DNA from: Marinobacter nitratireducens
GTDB taxonomy: Bacteria > Pseudomonadota > Gammaproteobacteria > Pseudomonadales > Oleiphilaceae
Direction of reading: 5' to 3'
NCBI RefSeq assembly: GCF_000708045.1
Contig: NZ_ANIE01000007.1
Span: 434,001 to 498,000 of the forward strand
Length of the DNA stretch: 64,000 bases
Of the stretch, positions 44,817 through 52,308 are shown piece by piece. A program made the position numbers and the translations under genes. The number at the start of each line of letters is the position of its first letter. Position 1 is the first letter of the stretch. The notes beneath the pieces were generated by a model. That model saw nothing but the letters and a program-made list of their open reading frames with translations, made no database searches and had not been told where the DNA came from.

Positions 44817-45739
44817 AAACGATAATTCAGGGGAACCTCCGAAATCAGTCCTTCAGACGACATGATATGGGCAAGTTTCAGTACCACGGCCTCCAGGCGA
44901 CCGGTGGGCGCAAGGTAACGCTGATTAGCCGTCAGGTCCGGCAAGGCAACGGTGGCCAGAGCTCTGCGTACCGCATCCACCGAGATATTCTGACGGGTCG
45001 CCACTCGATAAATCGCATCATGCTGATTGCGAACCAGGTGATTAAGGCCTGCAAAGTGCGCCTGCAGCAGATCCTTTACCGCAGCTTTACGACTACGAGC
45101 TTTTTCCTGTCGGACTACGAGAACATCGAAAATCGTTTCGGGCAACTGCCGACTGTCAAACAGGCGATTGGCTCCCAGACCTTCAAGCGCAGACGCCGTT
45201 GGCTCATAGCAGATGGAAACATCCACTTCACCGCGGCGCCAGGCTTCAGGATGTTCATTGACCGGAAGATTGATTTCAACGATGTCGTTTCTCTCTAACC
45301 CCGCTCTCTGAAGCAGTTCCACCAGCATGACGCCAGAAACGCCCGAAAGTTCCACGGCGACTCTCTTGCCCCTGATATCTCGCAGTGTCTGAATGGCGGG
45401 GTCTGCCATCACCACATCGGCCCCGACAGAGACATCAGCCACGCCCACCACGACCACATTGACCCCGTGATCATGCAATCTCAGTGTTTCATCCAGTGTC
45501 AGGGCGGCGCCGTCGAGACTTCCATCCATCAAACCCTGCAATGAATCAGTCGATGACTGCCCCTTAACCAGCCGCACCGAGTCGGCAAGCCAGCCGAACT
45601 CCTCCGCCAGGTAGAGCGGCTCGTATCCTATCCACGGGTGGATGCCAATGCGCAAAGGCGTGCCAGGTTGACAGCCCGTCAACCCGCCCAGTGACAACCC
45701 GGCTGCGATAGAGAGTCCCAGGAATTGACGGCGGTGCAT
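44780..45739 (-). CDS. SsuA/NMT1-like solute-binding lipoprotein without a transporter
   Basis: A 319-residue protein with a Tat-like HRRQFLG and a lipobox GLTGC (Cys about 23). The mature region, with IGIHPWIGYEPLYLAEEFGW and the loop DGAALTLDETL, is typical of NMT1/SsuA (aliphatic sulfonate, nitrate, thiamine precursor) binding proteins. No permease or ATPase is near. The diguanylate cyclase gene overlaps its end, and lysO precedes it by 100 bases. It more likely serves the cyclase as a sensory partner, which is inference. Confidence 0.85.
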   Translation of the reverse strand: MHRRQFLGLSIAAGLSLGGLTGCQPGTPLRIGIHPWIGYEPLYLAEEFGWLADSVRLVKGQSSTDSLQGLMDGSLDGAALTLDETLRLHDHGVNVVVVGVADVSVGADVVMADPAIQTLRDIRGKRVAVELSGVSGVMLVELLQRAGLERNDIVEINLPVNEHPEAWRRGEVDVSICYEPTASALEGLGANRLFDSRQLPETIFDVLVVRQEKARSRKAAVKDLLQAHFAGLNHLVRNQHDAIYRVATRQNISVDAVRRALATVALPDLTANQRYLAPTGRLEAVVLKLAHIMSSEGLISEVPLNYRFCDASFLPRSVA

Positions 45740-45839
45740 TAAGGATCCTACGCCAGAAAAGGTTAACTTCCGTTAATAAAACATACTACTCACTACAATG
45801 GTAGCTAAAAACGGGCCTTTGGTATTGCACGGGATCAAT

Positions 45840-46748
45840 TTATCCCAGGGACAGGAAGACACCCATCAGTACCGGTGAGAGGAAGGACAACAGGAAACCA
45901 GAGGCAATTGCGACAGGAACACATTCAAGCCCGCCGCTACTACGGATAACCGGCAAGGTGAAATCCATGGCAGTGGCCCCGCCATAGCCAATCGCAACGG
46001 CGGGACGCGCAGCGATCACCAGAGGAATGATCGCCAGGGCAATGATTTCCCGGAGCACGTCATTCATGAAAGCAACGCCGCCCCAGGCTGGTCCGAGGGC
46101 ATCCCCAATAACAATACCCGAGAGCGAGTACCAACCGAATCCCGAGGCCAGTGCCAAAACATCATGCCAGGGCAGGGCCAGGAAAGGGATCAGGACACAG
46201 CCGGCAACCAGCGACGTGGCGACCAGCGTCAACGCAATGCCCAACCCCTGTCGATTCATCAGCAGTCGCCGCAGGGACAGGCCGGCGTTACGTAGTTGAA
46301 GTCCAATCAGAAACAGCAGCAGCATCAATGACCAGGTCGCAAGCTGCTCTGTCATGGGCAACTTCGGCAACACATAGTAGCCAGCCAACAGTCCCGCCAC
46401 CACCGCAAGTAACGGTTTGAGGCCCGCTAGAAATAACCGTTGATAACCCGTGTCGCACTCGCCATTCTGCGCCTGCAGAACCATTGGCAGACACCGATGG
46501 AAGGTCCACAGCCCCAACACATTGAATACAAAAAGAACCAGGACAAGCAGCAGCACCTGAACGGCCATGCCTCCAAGCTGCTCCGCCAGCCCATCCATCT
46601 GCCCCAGGCCCAGCCCCAGCAGGGCAAGGATGAAATACACCAGAAGCTCCACGCCATGGTGAATCGCCGTCATGATTCGACGATTTTCAAGTGGCAGTGC
46701 AAAACCCAGGAACAATGGCGCAAGAATGAGCAGCGCTCCGGTCAGCAT
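45840..46748 (-). CDS. lysO: Lysine exporter LysO-family protein (YbjE-like)
   Basis: A 302-residue membrane protein with about eight helices and the LysO/YbjE signature region ASGFGWYSLSGIVIGDALGP (about 199-218). E. coli LysO exports L-lysine. The length and motif match the family, which often carries an additional small domain absent here. AAGGAC precedes the ATG at a good distance. It lies on the minus strand between DUF2288 and the solute-binding lipoprotein. Function beyond lysine export is not implied by the neighbours. Confidence 0.85.
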   Translation of the reverse strand: MLTGALLILAPLFLGFALPLENRRIMTAIHHGVELLVYFILALLGLGLGQMDGLAEQLGGMAVQVLLLVLVLFVFNVLGLWTFHRCLPMVLQAQNGECDTGYQRLFLAGLKPLLAVVAGLLAGYYVLPKLPMTEQLATWSLMLLLFLIGLQLRNAGLSLRRLLMNRQGLGIALTLVATSLVAGCVLIPFLALPWHDVLALASGFGWYSLSGIVIGDALGPAWGGVAFMNDVLREIIALAIIPLVIAARPAVAIGYGGATAMDFTLPVIRSSGGLECVPVAIASGFLLSFLSPVLMGVFLSLG

Positions 46749-46793
46749 GGGAGTCCTTGATACATCAGGGAGGCTAGGCGTATCGACGCTGCA

Positions 46794-47114
46794 TCAGTGA
46801 AGTTTCTGGTCGTGACGATCCTGAACCAGTACCCAGGGAGCAATAACGACCGCCCAGAGTTCGGTGTTCTGATCGAACCAGGATTGCGCCAGGTCGGGCG
46901 GCACGTCCCCCACCTGGCCGGAAGACATCCACTGCTCAAACTGGGCTTTATTGTCTGCAGCGAGCTCGGAGGCAACGCCAATGAGATCCAGCTCCGAGGC
47001 CACACGAACAACCTGACCACGCGCAAAGTAGGTCTGCAACTCGTGCCAGCGTATGCGGGAGGTCTCCAGATTCAGCTTGGATTTCAGATCATCGGGGGAA
47101 TGACTGGACAACAT
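46794..47114 (-). CDS. DUF2288 protein
   Basis: A 106-residue cytosolic protein with the DUF2288 pattern: NLETSRIRWHELQTYFARGQ (about 14-33), then LDLIGVASELAADNKAQFEQW, ending in WAVVIAPWVLVQDR. Function unknown. ATG at 47114 is chosen for GAGG about 7 bases upstream; the open frame extends four more codons. It sits between the receiver gene and lysO and may belong to the same transcript. There is no signal peptide or membrane segment. Confidence 0.75.
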   Translation of the reverse strand: MLSSHSPDDLKSKLNLETSRIRWHELQTYFARGQVVRVASELDLIGVASELAADNKAQFEQWMSSGQVGDVPPDLAQSWFDQNTELWAVVIAPWVLVQDRHDQKLH

Positions 47115-47190
47115 GGGAAGCCTCAACTCAACTATTCAGGCCGCGTAGGGTAACCGAATCACCAACGCCGAGGCCAGCGTCCGCCTCCGG

Positions 47191-47586
47191 TCATGCCAGC
47201 CCTTCCCAGATTTCCCGGATACGATCCGAGAGTGTCATGGGGTCAAAAGGCTTGGGAATGACCGCTACGGCCCCCAGAGACAGATATTCATTGACCTCCT
47301 CCGGCTGCACTTTGGCGGTCATGAAAATCGCCGGAACGTCTGCAAAGTCGCCGGTCTCCTTGATGGCTCTGAGCGTCGAGGGGCCATCCATCTCCGGCAT
47401 CATGACATCCAGCAATATCAATTGCGGGGAGAATTCGGCCAGCTGTTCAAGCGCTTTTCGGCCCGAATCACAGGTTCTGAGGTTAAACCCACCAACGGCT
47501 TCCAGGGCCAGTTCGGCAACGGCCCGGATATCCTCTTCATCCTCAACCAGCATAATACGCTGTAACGCCGATACTGCGTCAGACAT
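47191..47586 (-). CDS. Single-domain response regulator (CheY-like)
   Basis: A 131-residue receiver with the acidic pocket LVEDEED (about 13-19), phospho-acceptor Asp60 in LLDVMMPEMDG, a Thr in IFMTAKV and Lys in VIPKPFD. All catalytic residues are present. It has no output domain, so it would act by protein contact or as a phosphate shuttle. Its ATG overlaps the REC-HDOD stop by 8 bases, strongly suggesting coupled translation. Confidence 0.92.
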   Translation of the reverse strand: MSDAVSALQRIMLVEDEEDIRAVAELALEAVGGFNLRTCDSGRKALEQLAEFSPQLILLDVMMPEMDGPSTLRAIKETGDFADVPAIFMTAKVQPEEVNEYLSLGAVAVIPKPFDPMTLSDRIREIWEGLA

Positions 47587-48757
47587 TGTTCTGTTCCTCA
47601 TTACGGGCCTGCTCTGCCACGGAGTTCTTGTACCACTCTTCAAGCCCCAGATGCCGCATAATCTTTGAACAGTCTGGGTGCTTGTCACCGGGCCCAGCCA
47701 TTAAACCTGCGGCCCGCATCACCATGTGGTTCTGGGTCACATTCTCCCGCGACAGTGCGTGAACCGCCCCAATCATCTGCCTCAGTTCCAGGGGCAACCT
47801 CCACTGCACCTTGAGCTGGTTTCCGTAGCGCTGGGACCATTCCTTGAGTGCCGTTTCAAGCTCATCTTCACCAACCGAGCCGCCACCATCCTGCATAAAC
47901 TGGTCCACAACTTTCAGCACCGCCAGTTCCCCCACCCGACTCAACAGGCCCGCGGTCTGGAACTCGGGGCCTCGCTTTCCCATGGCAAGGGCAATCTTCT
48001 GGGCTTCCGCGGCAACGGCCTCTGCCTGCGACTGGAATCGGGCAGCGCAGTCCCGCAATGAATCGGTGGTGAAATCGGAGGCGACGTTCAGGGCCATGGC
48101 CAATGCCTGGCTCAGCGCCATCGGCACCCCCATCACCGAGATTGCATCACGAACACTGCTCACCGGCTCCCCGGTGCGGCGGAACGACGACCGGTTTGCC
48201 ACTTCCAGCAGCCGGGCGCACAGTGCGACCTCCTTCTGCCAGCGGTCTGCCAACTGGGCCCCGGAGATGTCCGACGCACGCTCAAGCAAAGCGAGAATCC
48301 CACCAACATCCAGGCGCCCCGAAACGTGAATTCCGGACTCAAGCCCCTCCGAAAGACTCTCGGCGAGCGTTCTGTTCGACGTTTCGGGTGGCAGCTTGTC
48401 CCCGATCATGCCCAGTAGCCGATTGTGCAGCATCTCGACATCAAAGGGTTTACTGATATAGCCGCTGATACCGTAGTGGGCCGCTTTGAGAATCGACTCC
48501 CGGTCCGCCCGGGCGGTGATCATCACCACAGGCACCTGCTTGTCCACAGCACGTATATCCCGCAACAGAGCCAGGCCCGAACCATCTGGTAGCGTCCAGT
48601 CGATAATATAGAGCTCCGGATTCTGGGACTCCCACAGCTGGTGGGCGTCGCTGACGGTAGGCGCCTGGAATATCCTCAAAGCCGGGTGAAGACCGGCAAC
48701 AACGGTCTCCAGCAGATCCGCCATCAGGTCGTCGTCTTCAACGATCAGGACGTGCAC
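47579..48757 (-). CDS. Response regulator with HDOD output domain
   Basis: A 392-residue protein starting with GTG, with AAGGTTG upstream. Receiver domain at 1-120 with Asp53 in YIIDWTLPDGSG and Lys in YISKPFDVE. An HDOD domain follows (about 140-340) with LARLLEVANRSSFRRTGEPVSSVRDAISVMGV; the core NRSSFRRTG matches the conserved HDOD loop. HDOD proteins lack HD catalytic pairs and act as signalling modules, often near c-di-GMP enzymes. The C-terminal 80 residues are unassigned. It is the second gene of the minus operon, overlapping its neighbours. Confidence 0.88.
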   Translation of the reverse strand: MHVLIVEDDDLMADLLETVVAGLHPALRIFQAPTVSDAHQLWESQNPELYIIDWTLPDGSGLALLRDIRAVDKQVPVVMITARADRESILKAAHYGISGYISKPFDVEMLHNRLLGMIGDKLPPETSNRTLAESLSEGLESGIHVSGRLDVGGILALLERASDISGAQLADRWQKEVALCARLLEVANRSSFRRTGEPVSSVRDAISVMGVPMALSQALAMALNVASDFTTDSLRDCAARFQSQAEAVAAEAQKIALAMGKRGPEFQTAGLLSRVGELAVLKVVDQFMQDGGGSVGEDELETALKEWSQRYGNQLKVQWRLPLELRQMIGAVHALSRENVTQNHMVMRAAGLMAGPGDKHPDCSKIMRHLGLEEWYKNSVAEQARNEEQNNV

Positions 48758-50427
48758 TGGACAACCTTCCCTGCTGAGCCAATGTCCGCTTCGCCAAATA
48801 CCGACACGCCATTACGCCCTCTGGACTTTTGAACGTACAGCGCCTGATCGGCGGCTTCAATGGCCTCTTCCCCATTCTCAAACGCTGCCAGCGGCGCCAG
48901 GCCGATGCTCACGGTCACAAAAAACTCCTGGCCCTTTGAGGTGTAACTGATTCTGCGCATCTGCTCACAAACCGCCTGTAATGCCTCAACGGCATTCTCC
49001 AGAGAACAATCCGGCATCACCACGAGGAACTCTTCGCCTCCATACCGGCCAATCACATCGGTCTTGCGCAGGCGATGTCGAAGCAGGTTCGCCAGTCCCT
49101 TGATGACAAGGTCGCCAGTTCGATGCCCGAAGCGGTCATTGACCAGCTTGAAGTGGTCCAGATCCAGCATTGCGACGACGGAATCCTGTCCAAACCGGCG
49201 ACAACGCGAATGCTCCTTGCCCACTTCCTGTTTTACCAACGAATGTTTGAGCAGCCCGGTAAGACTGTCTCTCGATGCCAGTTTAGCCAGCTGTCTGGCC
49301 CTGTTGCATTTTACCCTGACCGCCCGAAGCAGGAAGCTGTCAGAAATCGGTTTGGTAAGAAATACATCGCCACCTTTGGACAGAGCATCAACCTGAAACT
49401 CACGATCATCTTCGGAGGAGAGAAAAATGATATGCAGCCCGACCCACTCCGGATCAAAACGAAGCATTCTCGCCAGCGTCGGGCCACTGTAATGCCCCAT
49501 CTGCACATCCATCAGCACCAGATCCGGCTGAAATTCCGAGAGAGCGCCCAACAGTTCAGAGGGTGACCGGACCTTGTGAACGTTCATGCCCCCGTCTTCC
49601 AGCACCAGACCATAATGCTCCAACAACTCCGGATCATCATCGACGATCAGCACACGTCCCTTACCCAGTTCAAGACGCTCGCCGATCAGGCGCTCGATGT
49701 AATCCGCGAGCAGCGGTACATCGACAGGCTCTGGAAAAAAGCCATCGGCGCCATTCTCCGCCAGCTTGTAGCGGTCATCAAAACCGTCAACTGAGCCAAC
49801 GCAGATAATGGGGGGAAGCGTGACGTCGGTTCCGAACGTGTTACCGCCTGCAGAAAACAGACTGTCTCGCACCAGCACGGCCGAGGCATCAACAAGGACC
49901 CTTTCCGGCACATCCAACAGTCCAGAGTAACTGTGAATGATAAAACCATGATGGGTCAGTGCCGAGGCCAGGGAGCGCGCCCTGTCTGGCTCCGGCTCAA
50001 CGAGGACAACCATTGGCTCGGCAACGTCTCTTAGCCCTTCTTCCAACGCTGAACCGGTCGGAGTGCTCTCTGATCCACCGCCGGAAACCATGTCCGACAA
50101 ACCCTCAACACGGCGCATGAACGACTGGTCCAGAAACTGGCTGACATCATCATGGGTACCAGGCGCCTTCTCGACAAAGGGCTTTATGATCTGCTCCAGT
50201 TCCCGTGCTTCCCGCCCCAGCGCCGAATACCCAAAGGTACCCGCAGAACCCGCCAGACGGTGCAAGGATTGGTAAGCCGAGAGTATTTCACCGGAATCCA
50301 CTCCGGAAGAATGCACCCGACTCAACGATTGTTGCAGCGAACTCAGCGCGCAAAGCGCCTTCTCTCTGAACCGCATTTTCAGCAGAGCCAGCTTCCTTGC
50401 CACATCCGCGCTGTTTTGATCTGCCAT
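48745..50427 (-). CDS. Hpt-pseudoreceiver-receiver-GGDEF protein
   Basis: A 560-residue protein with four modules. The Hpt domain (about 15-110) has SLHRLAGSAGTFGY, His56. A degenerate receiver (about 140-250) has the pocket replaced by EPEPD and the lysine position by PEPVD. The true receiver (about 257-375) has VLIVDDDPE and Asp307 in VLMDVQMG. The GGDEF domain (about 390-545) has RYGGEEF with an RxxD (RKTD) inhibitory site. It should accept and pass phosphoryl groups and make c-di-GMP. It heads the minus operon, facing the three-kinase operon across a short promoter region. Confidence 0.9.
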   Translation of the reverse strand: MADQNSADVARKLALLKMRFREKALCALSSLQQSLSRVHSSGVDSGEILSAYQSLHRLAGSAGTFGYSALGREARELEQIIKPFVEKAPGTHDDVSQFLDQSFMRRVEGLSDMVSGGGSESTPTGSALEEGLRDVAEPMVVLVEPEPDRARSLASALTHHGFIIHSYSGLLDVPERVLVDASAVLVRDSLFSAGGNTFGTDVTLPPIICVGSVDGFDDRYKLAENGADGFFPEPVDVPLLADYIERLIGERLELGKGRVLIVDDDPELLEHYGLVLEDGGMNVHKVRSPSELLGALSEFQPDLVLMDVQMGHYSGPTLARMLRFDPEWVGLHIIFLSSEDDREFQVDALSKGGDVFLTKPISDSFLLRAVRVKCNRARQLAKLASRDSLTGLLKHSLVKQEVGKEHSRCRRFGQDSVVAMLDLDHFKLVNDRFGHRTGDLVIKGLANLLRHRLRKTDVIGRYGGEEFLVVMPDCSLENAVEALQAVCEQMRRISYTSKGQEFFVTVSIGLAPLAAFENGEEAIEAADQALYVQKSRGRNGVSVFGEADIGSAGKVVQCTS

Positions 50428-50453
50428 AACTGCTCAATCCGGATAAGGGACTA

Positions 50454-50461
50454 AGTATAAT
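50454..50461. promoter_or_regulatory. Overlapping divergent -10 elements of the signalling locus
   Basis: TATAAT on the plus strand (50456-50461) and TATACT on the minus strand (complement of 50454-50459) overlap by four bases in the 96-base gap between the Hpt-GGDEF gene and the first kinase. One polymerase would occlude the other, giving either/or expression. No good -35 is visible. The call rests on the -10 match alone. Confidence 0.45.
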
Positions 50462-50523
50462 TGTGCCATACTGCCCCTTAAAAAGTTCGTCTTTCAAACC
50501 AAAGTACCATCAAGGAAGCCGCT

Positions 50524-52308
50524 TTGCCCTCATTCTCACTAGGCACACGCCTCGCTCTCGTCATTCTGCTGGGAACGATTGCGACCGTCGGATCTGTGCT
50601 TCTGGTGGCCTACAACGCTCTGGTGGAGGACTTTGAAACGCTTCTGACCCAACAGCAACTGGCCGAAACCCGACGCATCTCAGCCGAGGTGGATCAGCGT
50701 CTGCAATTAAAACTAGACGTTCTGGCTGAATCCGCCAGCCTCCTCAACGACGGCAAGACGCTCCATTCCCTTTCAGAAATCAGTGCCCAACTGAACCGGC
50801 AAGCCCTTCTCCAATCCCTGTTTCCCGATGGTATCCTCGTCCTGGACGAGCATGCGACGGCCATCTATGAGAGCTTCCATGTGCCGGGGCGGCTTGGCAC
50901 CAACTACGCGGACCGTCGACATTTCCGGCGCGCTCTGCAAACCCGGGAACCGGTGATCAGCCGGCCCATTATCGGAAGAACCACAGGTGTCCCGCTGTTG
51001 TCATTTCTTGCGCCGATTGAGTCAGACGAGGGCGATTTGCTCGGATTCATTGCGGGCACGATCAAAGTGGGACAAACCAGCCTGATACCACCAGGACTTC
51101 TGCGAAGTATTCGAGACAGCGACGCCAGCTTCAAGGTCGTCGACATGGACAATTTTCTCTTCATTGAGGGGGGCCCGTCCGATCAGCGCGACATTGAGTC
51201 GCTCCCGCCTCCCGGACAGGATCCACTCATCGATGCAGCGCTTTCAGGCACCGGTTTTGGTCGGGTTATTGACAATAACGGCCATGAACTGATTTTTGCG
51301 GCCAGCCATCTGCAGAGGCTTGGCTGGCTGTTTGTAAGGGCCGTGCCTTACGAGAGAGCCTCCGCGCCGGCAAAGAAATCATTTTCCCGCTTTCTAGGGA
51401 TCAGCCTGGGCATCGGGTTGATGATTGCGCTACTAAGCTTCATCGCCAGTCGCTCCATCACACGACCGCTGGATCGCATGACACGTGCGATCAAAAGCAT
51501 GGTCAGAAAGCCTGAAAAGGCGGTCCGGTTGTCCCTTAATGGCCCCCGGGAAGTTCAGAACCTGGCCTCCGCCTTCAACCGTCTTATGGATGAACGTGAC
51601 GCCATGAGCGAGATGAAGGAGCACTTTGTCTCCAACGTCAGTCACGAACTTCGAACCCCCCTCACCTCGATCAACGGTGCCTTACGTTTGCTCGAGTCGG
51701 GAGCTGCCGGTGAATTGCCGGAGAAAGCCCAGCAAATGAGCACACTAGCACTGCGTAATGGGGAACGATTGCAGATGCTGATTTCGGACCTTCTGGATTT
51801 CAGCAAGCTAACCGCGGGGCAAATGTCGGTCTCGCTGAGGACACAAGCGCTTGATCCGATTATCGAAGCGGCCATTGCCAGCAACCAGTCGATGGCCTCC
51901 GAGTATCAAGTGCGCCTGGAGAAGCATGAGGACTCCAACTTCCAGATCGTTGCAGACAATCACCGACTTCGACAGGTACTCGATAACTACATCAGTAATG
52001 CCATAAAGTTTTCACCGGCTGAGCAATGTGTCCGGGTCACCGCCGAGGAGGCCGACCACGACTTCGTCCGGATCGTGGTAAGCGATCGCGGCGACGGTGT
52101 ACCGAAGAACTTCATTCCCAAACTTTTCGAGCGCTTTTCACAGGCGGAGGAGGGCACCACTCGATCGGTCAAAGGAACGGGACTTGGGCTTGCCATTTGT
52201 GCTGAGCTCGCACAACTGATGCATGGGCGCGTCGGTTATTACTTTGATCGGGGCGCTCATTTCTGGATTGAAATACCACGCGACGGCAAGCCCCGGGGAG
52301 AACCATGA
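50524..52308 (+). CDS. Membrane sensor histidine kinase 1 (dCACHE-HAMP-HisKA-HATPase)
   Basis: A 594-residue kinase with TTG start (AAGGAAG upstream). One helix (about 9-31), an extracytoplasmic dCACHE-like region (about 35-275), a second helix (about 288-310) and HAMP (about 312-365) are followed by HisKA with [10 protein letters not shown] (His374) and HATPase with NYISNAIKFS, GDGVPKNF and GTGLGLAIC. No receiver domain follows. Its stop overlaps the start of kinase 2 (ATGA). The ligand is unknown, and a soluble metabolite sensed in the periplasm is likely. Confidence 0.9.
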   Translation: MPSFSLGTRLALVILLGTIATVGSVLLVAYNALVEDFETLLTQQQLAETRRISAEVDQRLQLKLDVLAESASLLNDGKTLHSLSEISAQLNRQALLQSLFPDGILVLDEHATAIYESFHVPGRLGTNYADRRHFRRALQTREPVISRPIIGRTTGVPLLSFLAPIESDEGDLLGFIAGTIKVGQTSLIPPGLLRSIRDSDASFKVVDMDNFLFIEGGPSDQRDIESLPPPGQDPLIDAALSGTGFGRVIDNNGHELIFAASHLQRLGWLFVRAVPYERASAPAKKSFSRFLGISLGIGLMIALLSFIASRSITRPLDRMTRAIKSMVRKPEKAVRLSLNGPREVQNLASAFNRLMDERDAMSEMKEHFVSNVSHELRTPLTSINGALRLLESGAAGELPEKAQQMSTLALRNGERLQMLISDLLDFSKLTAGQMSVSLRTQALDPIIEAAIASNQSMASEYQVRLEKHEDSNFQIVADNHRLRQVLDNYISNAIKFSPAEQCVRVTAEEADHDFVRIVVSDRGDGVPKNFIPKLFERFSQAEEGTTRSVKGTGLGLAICAELAQLMHGRVGYYFDRGAHFWIEIPRDGKPRGEP

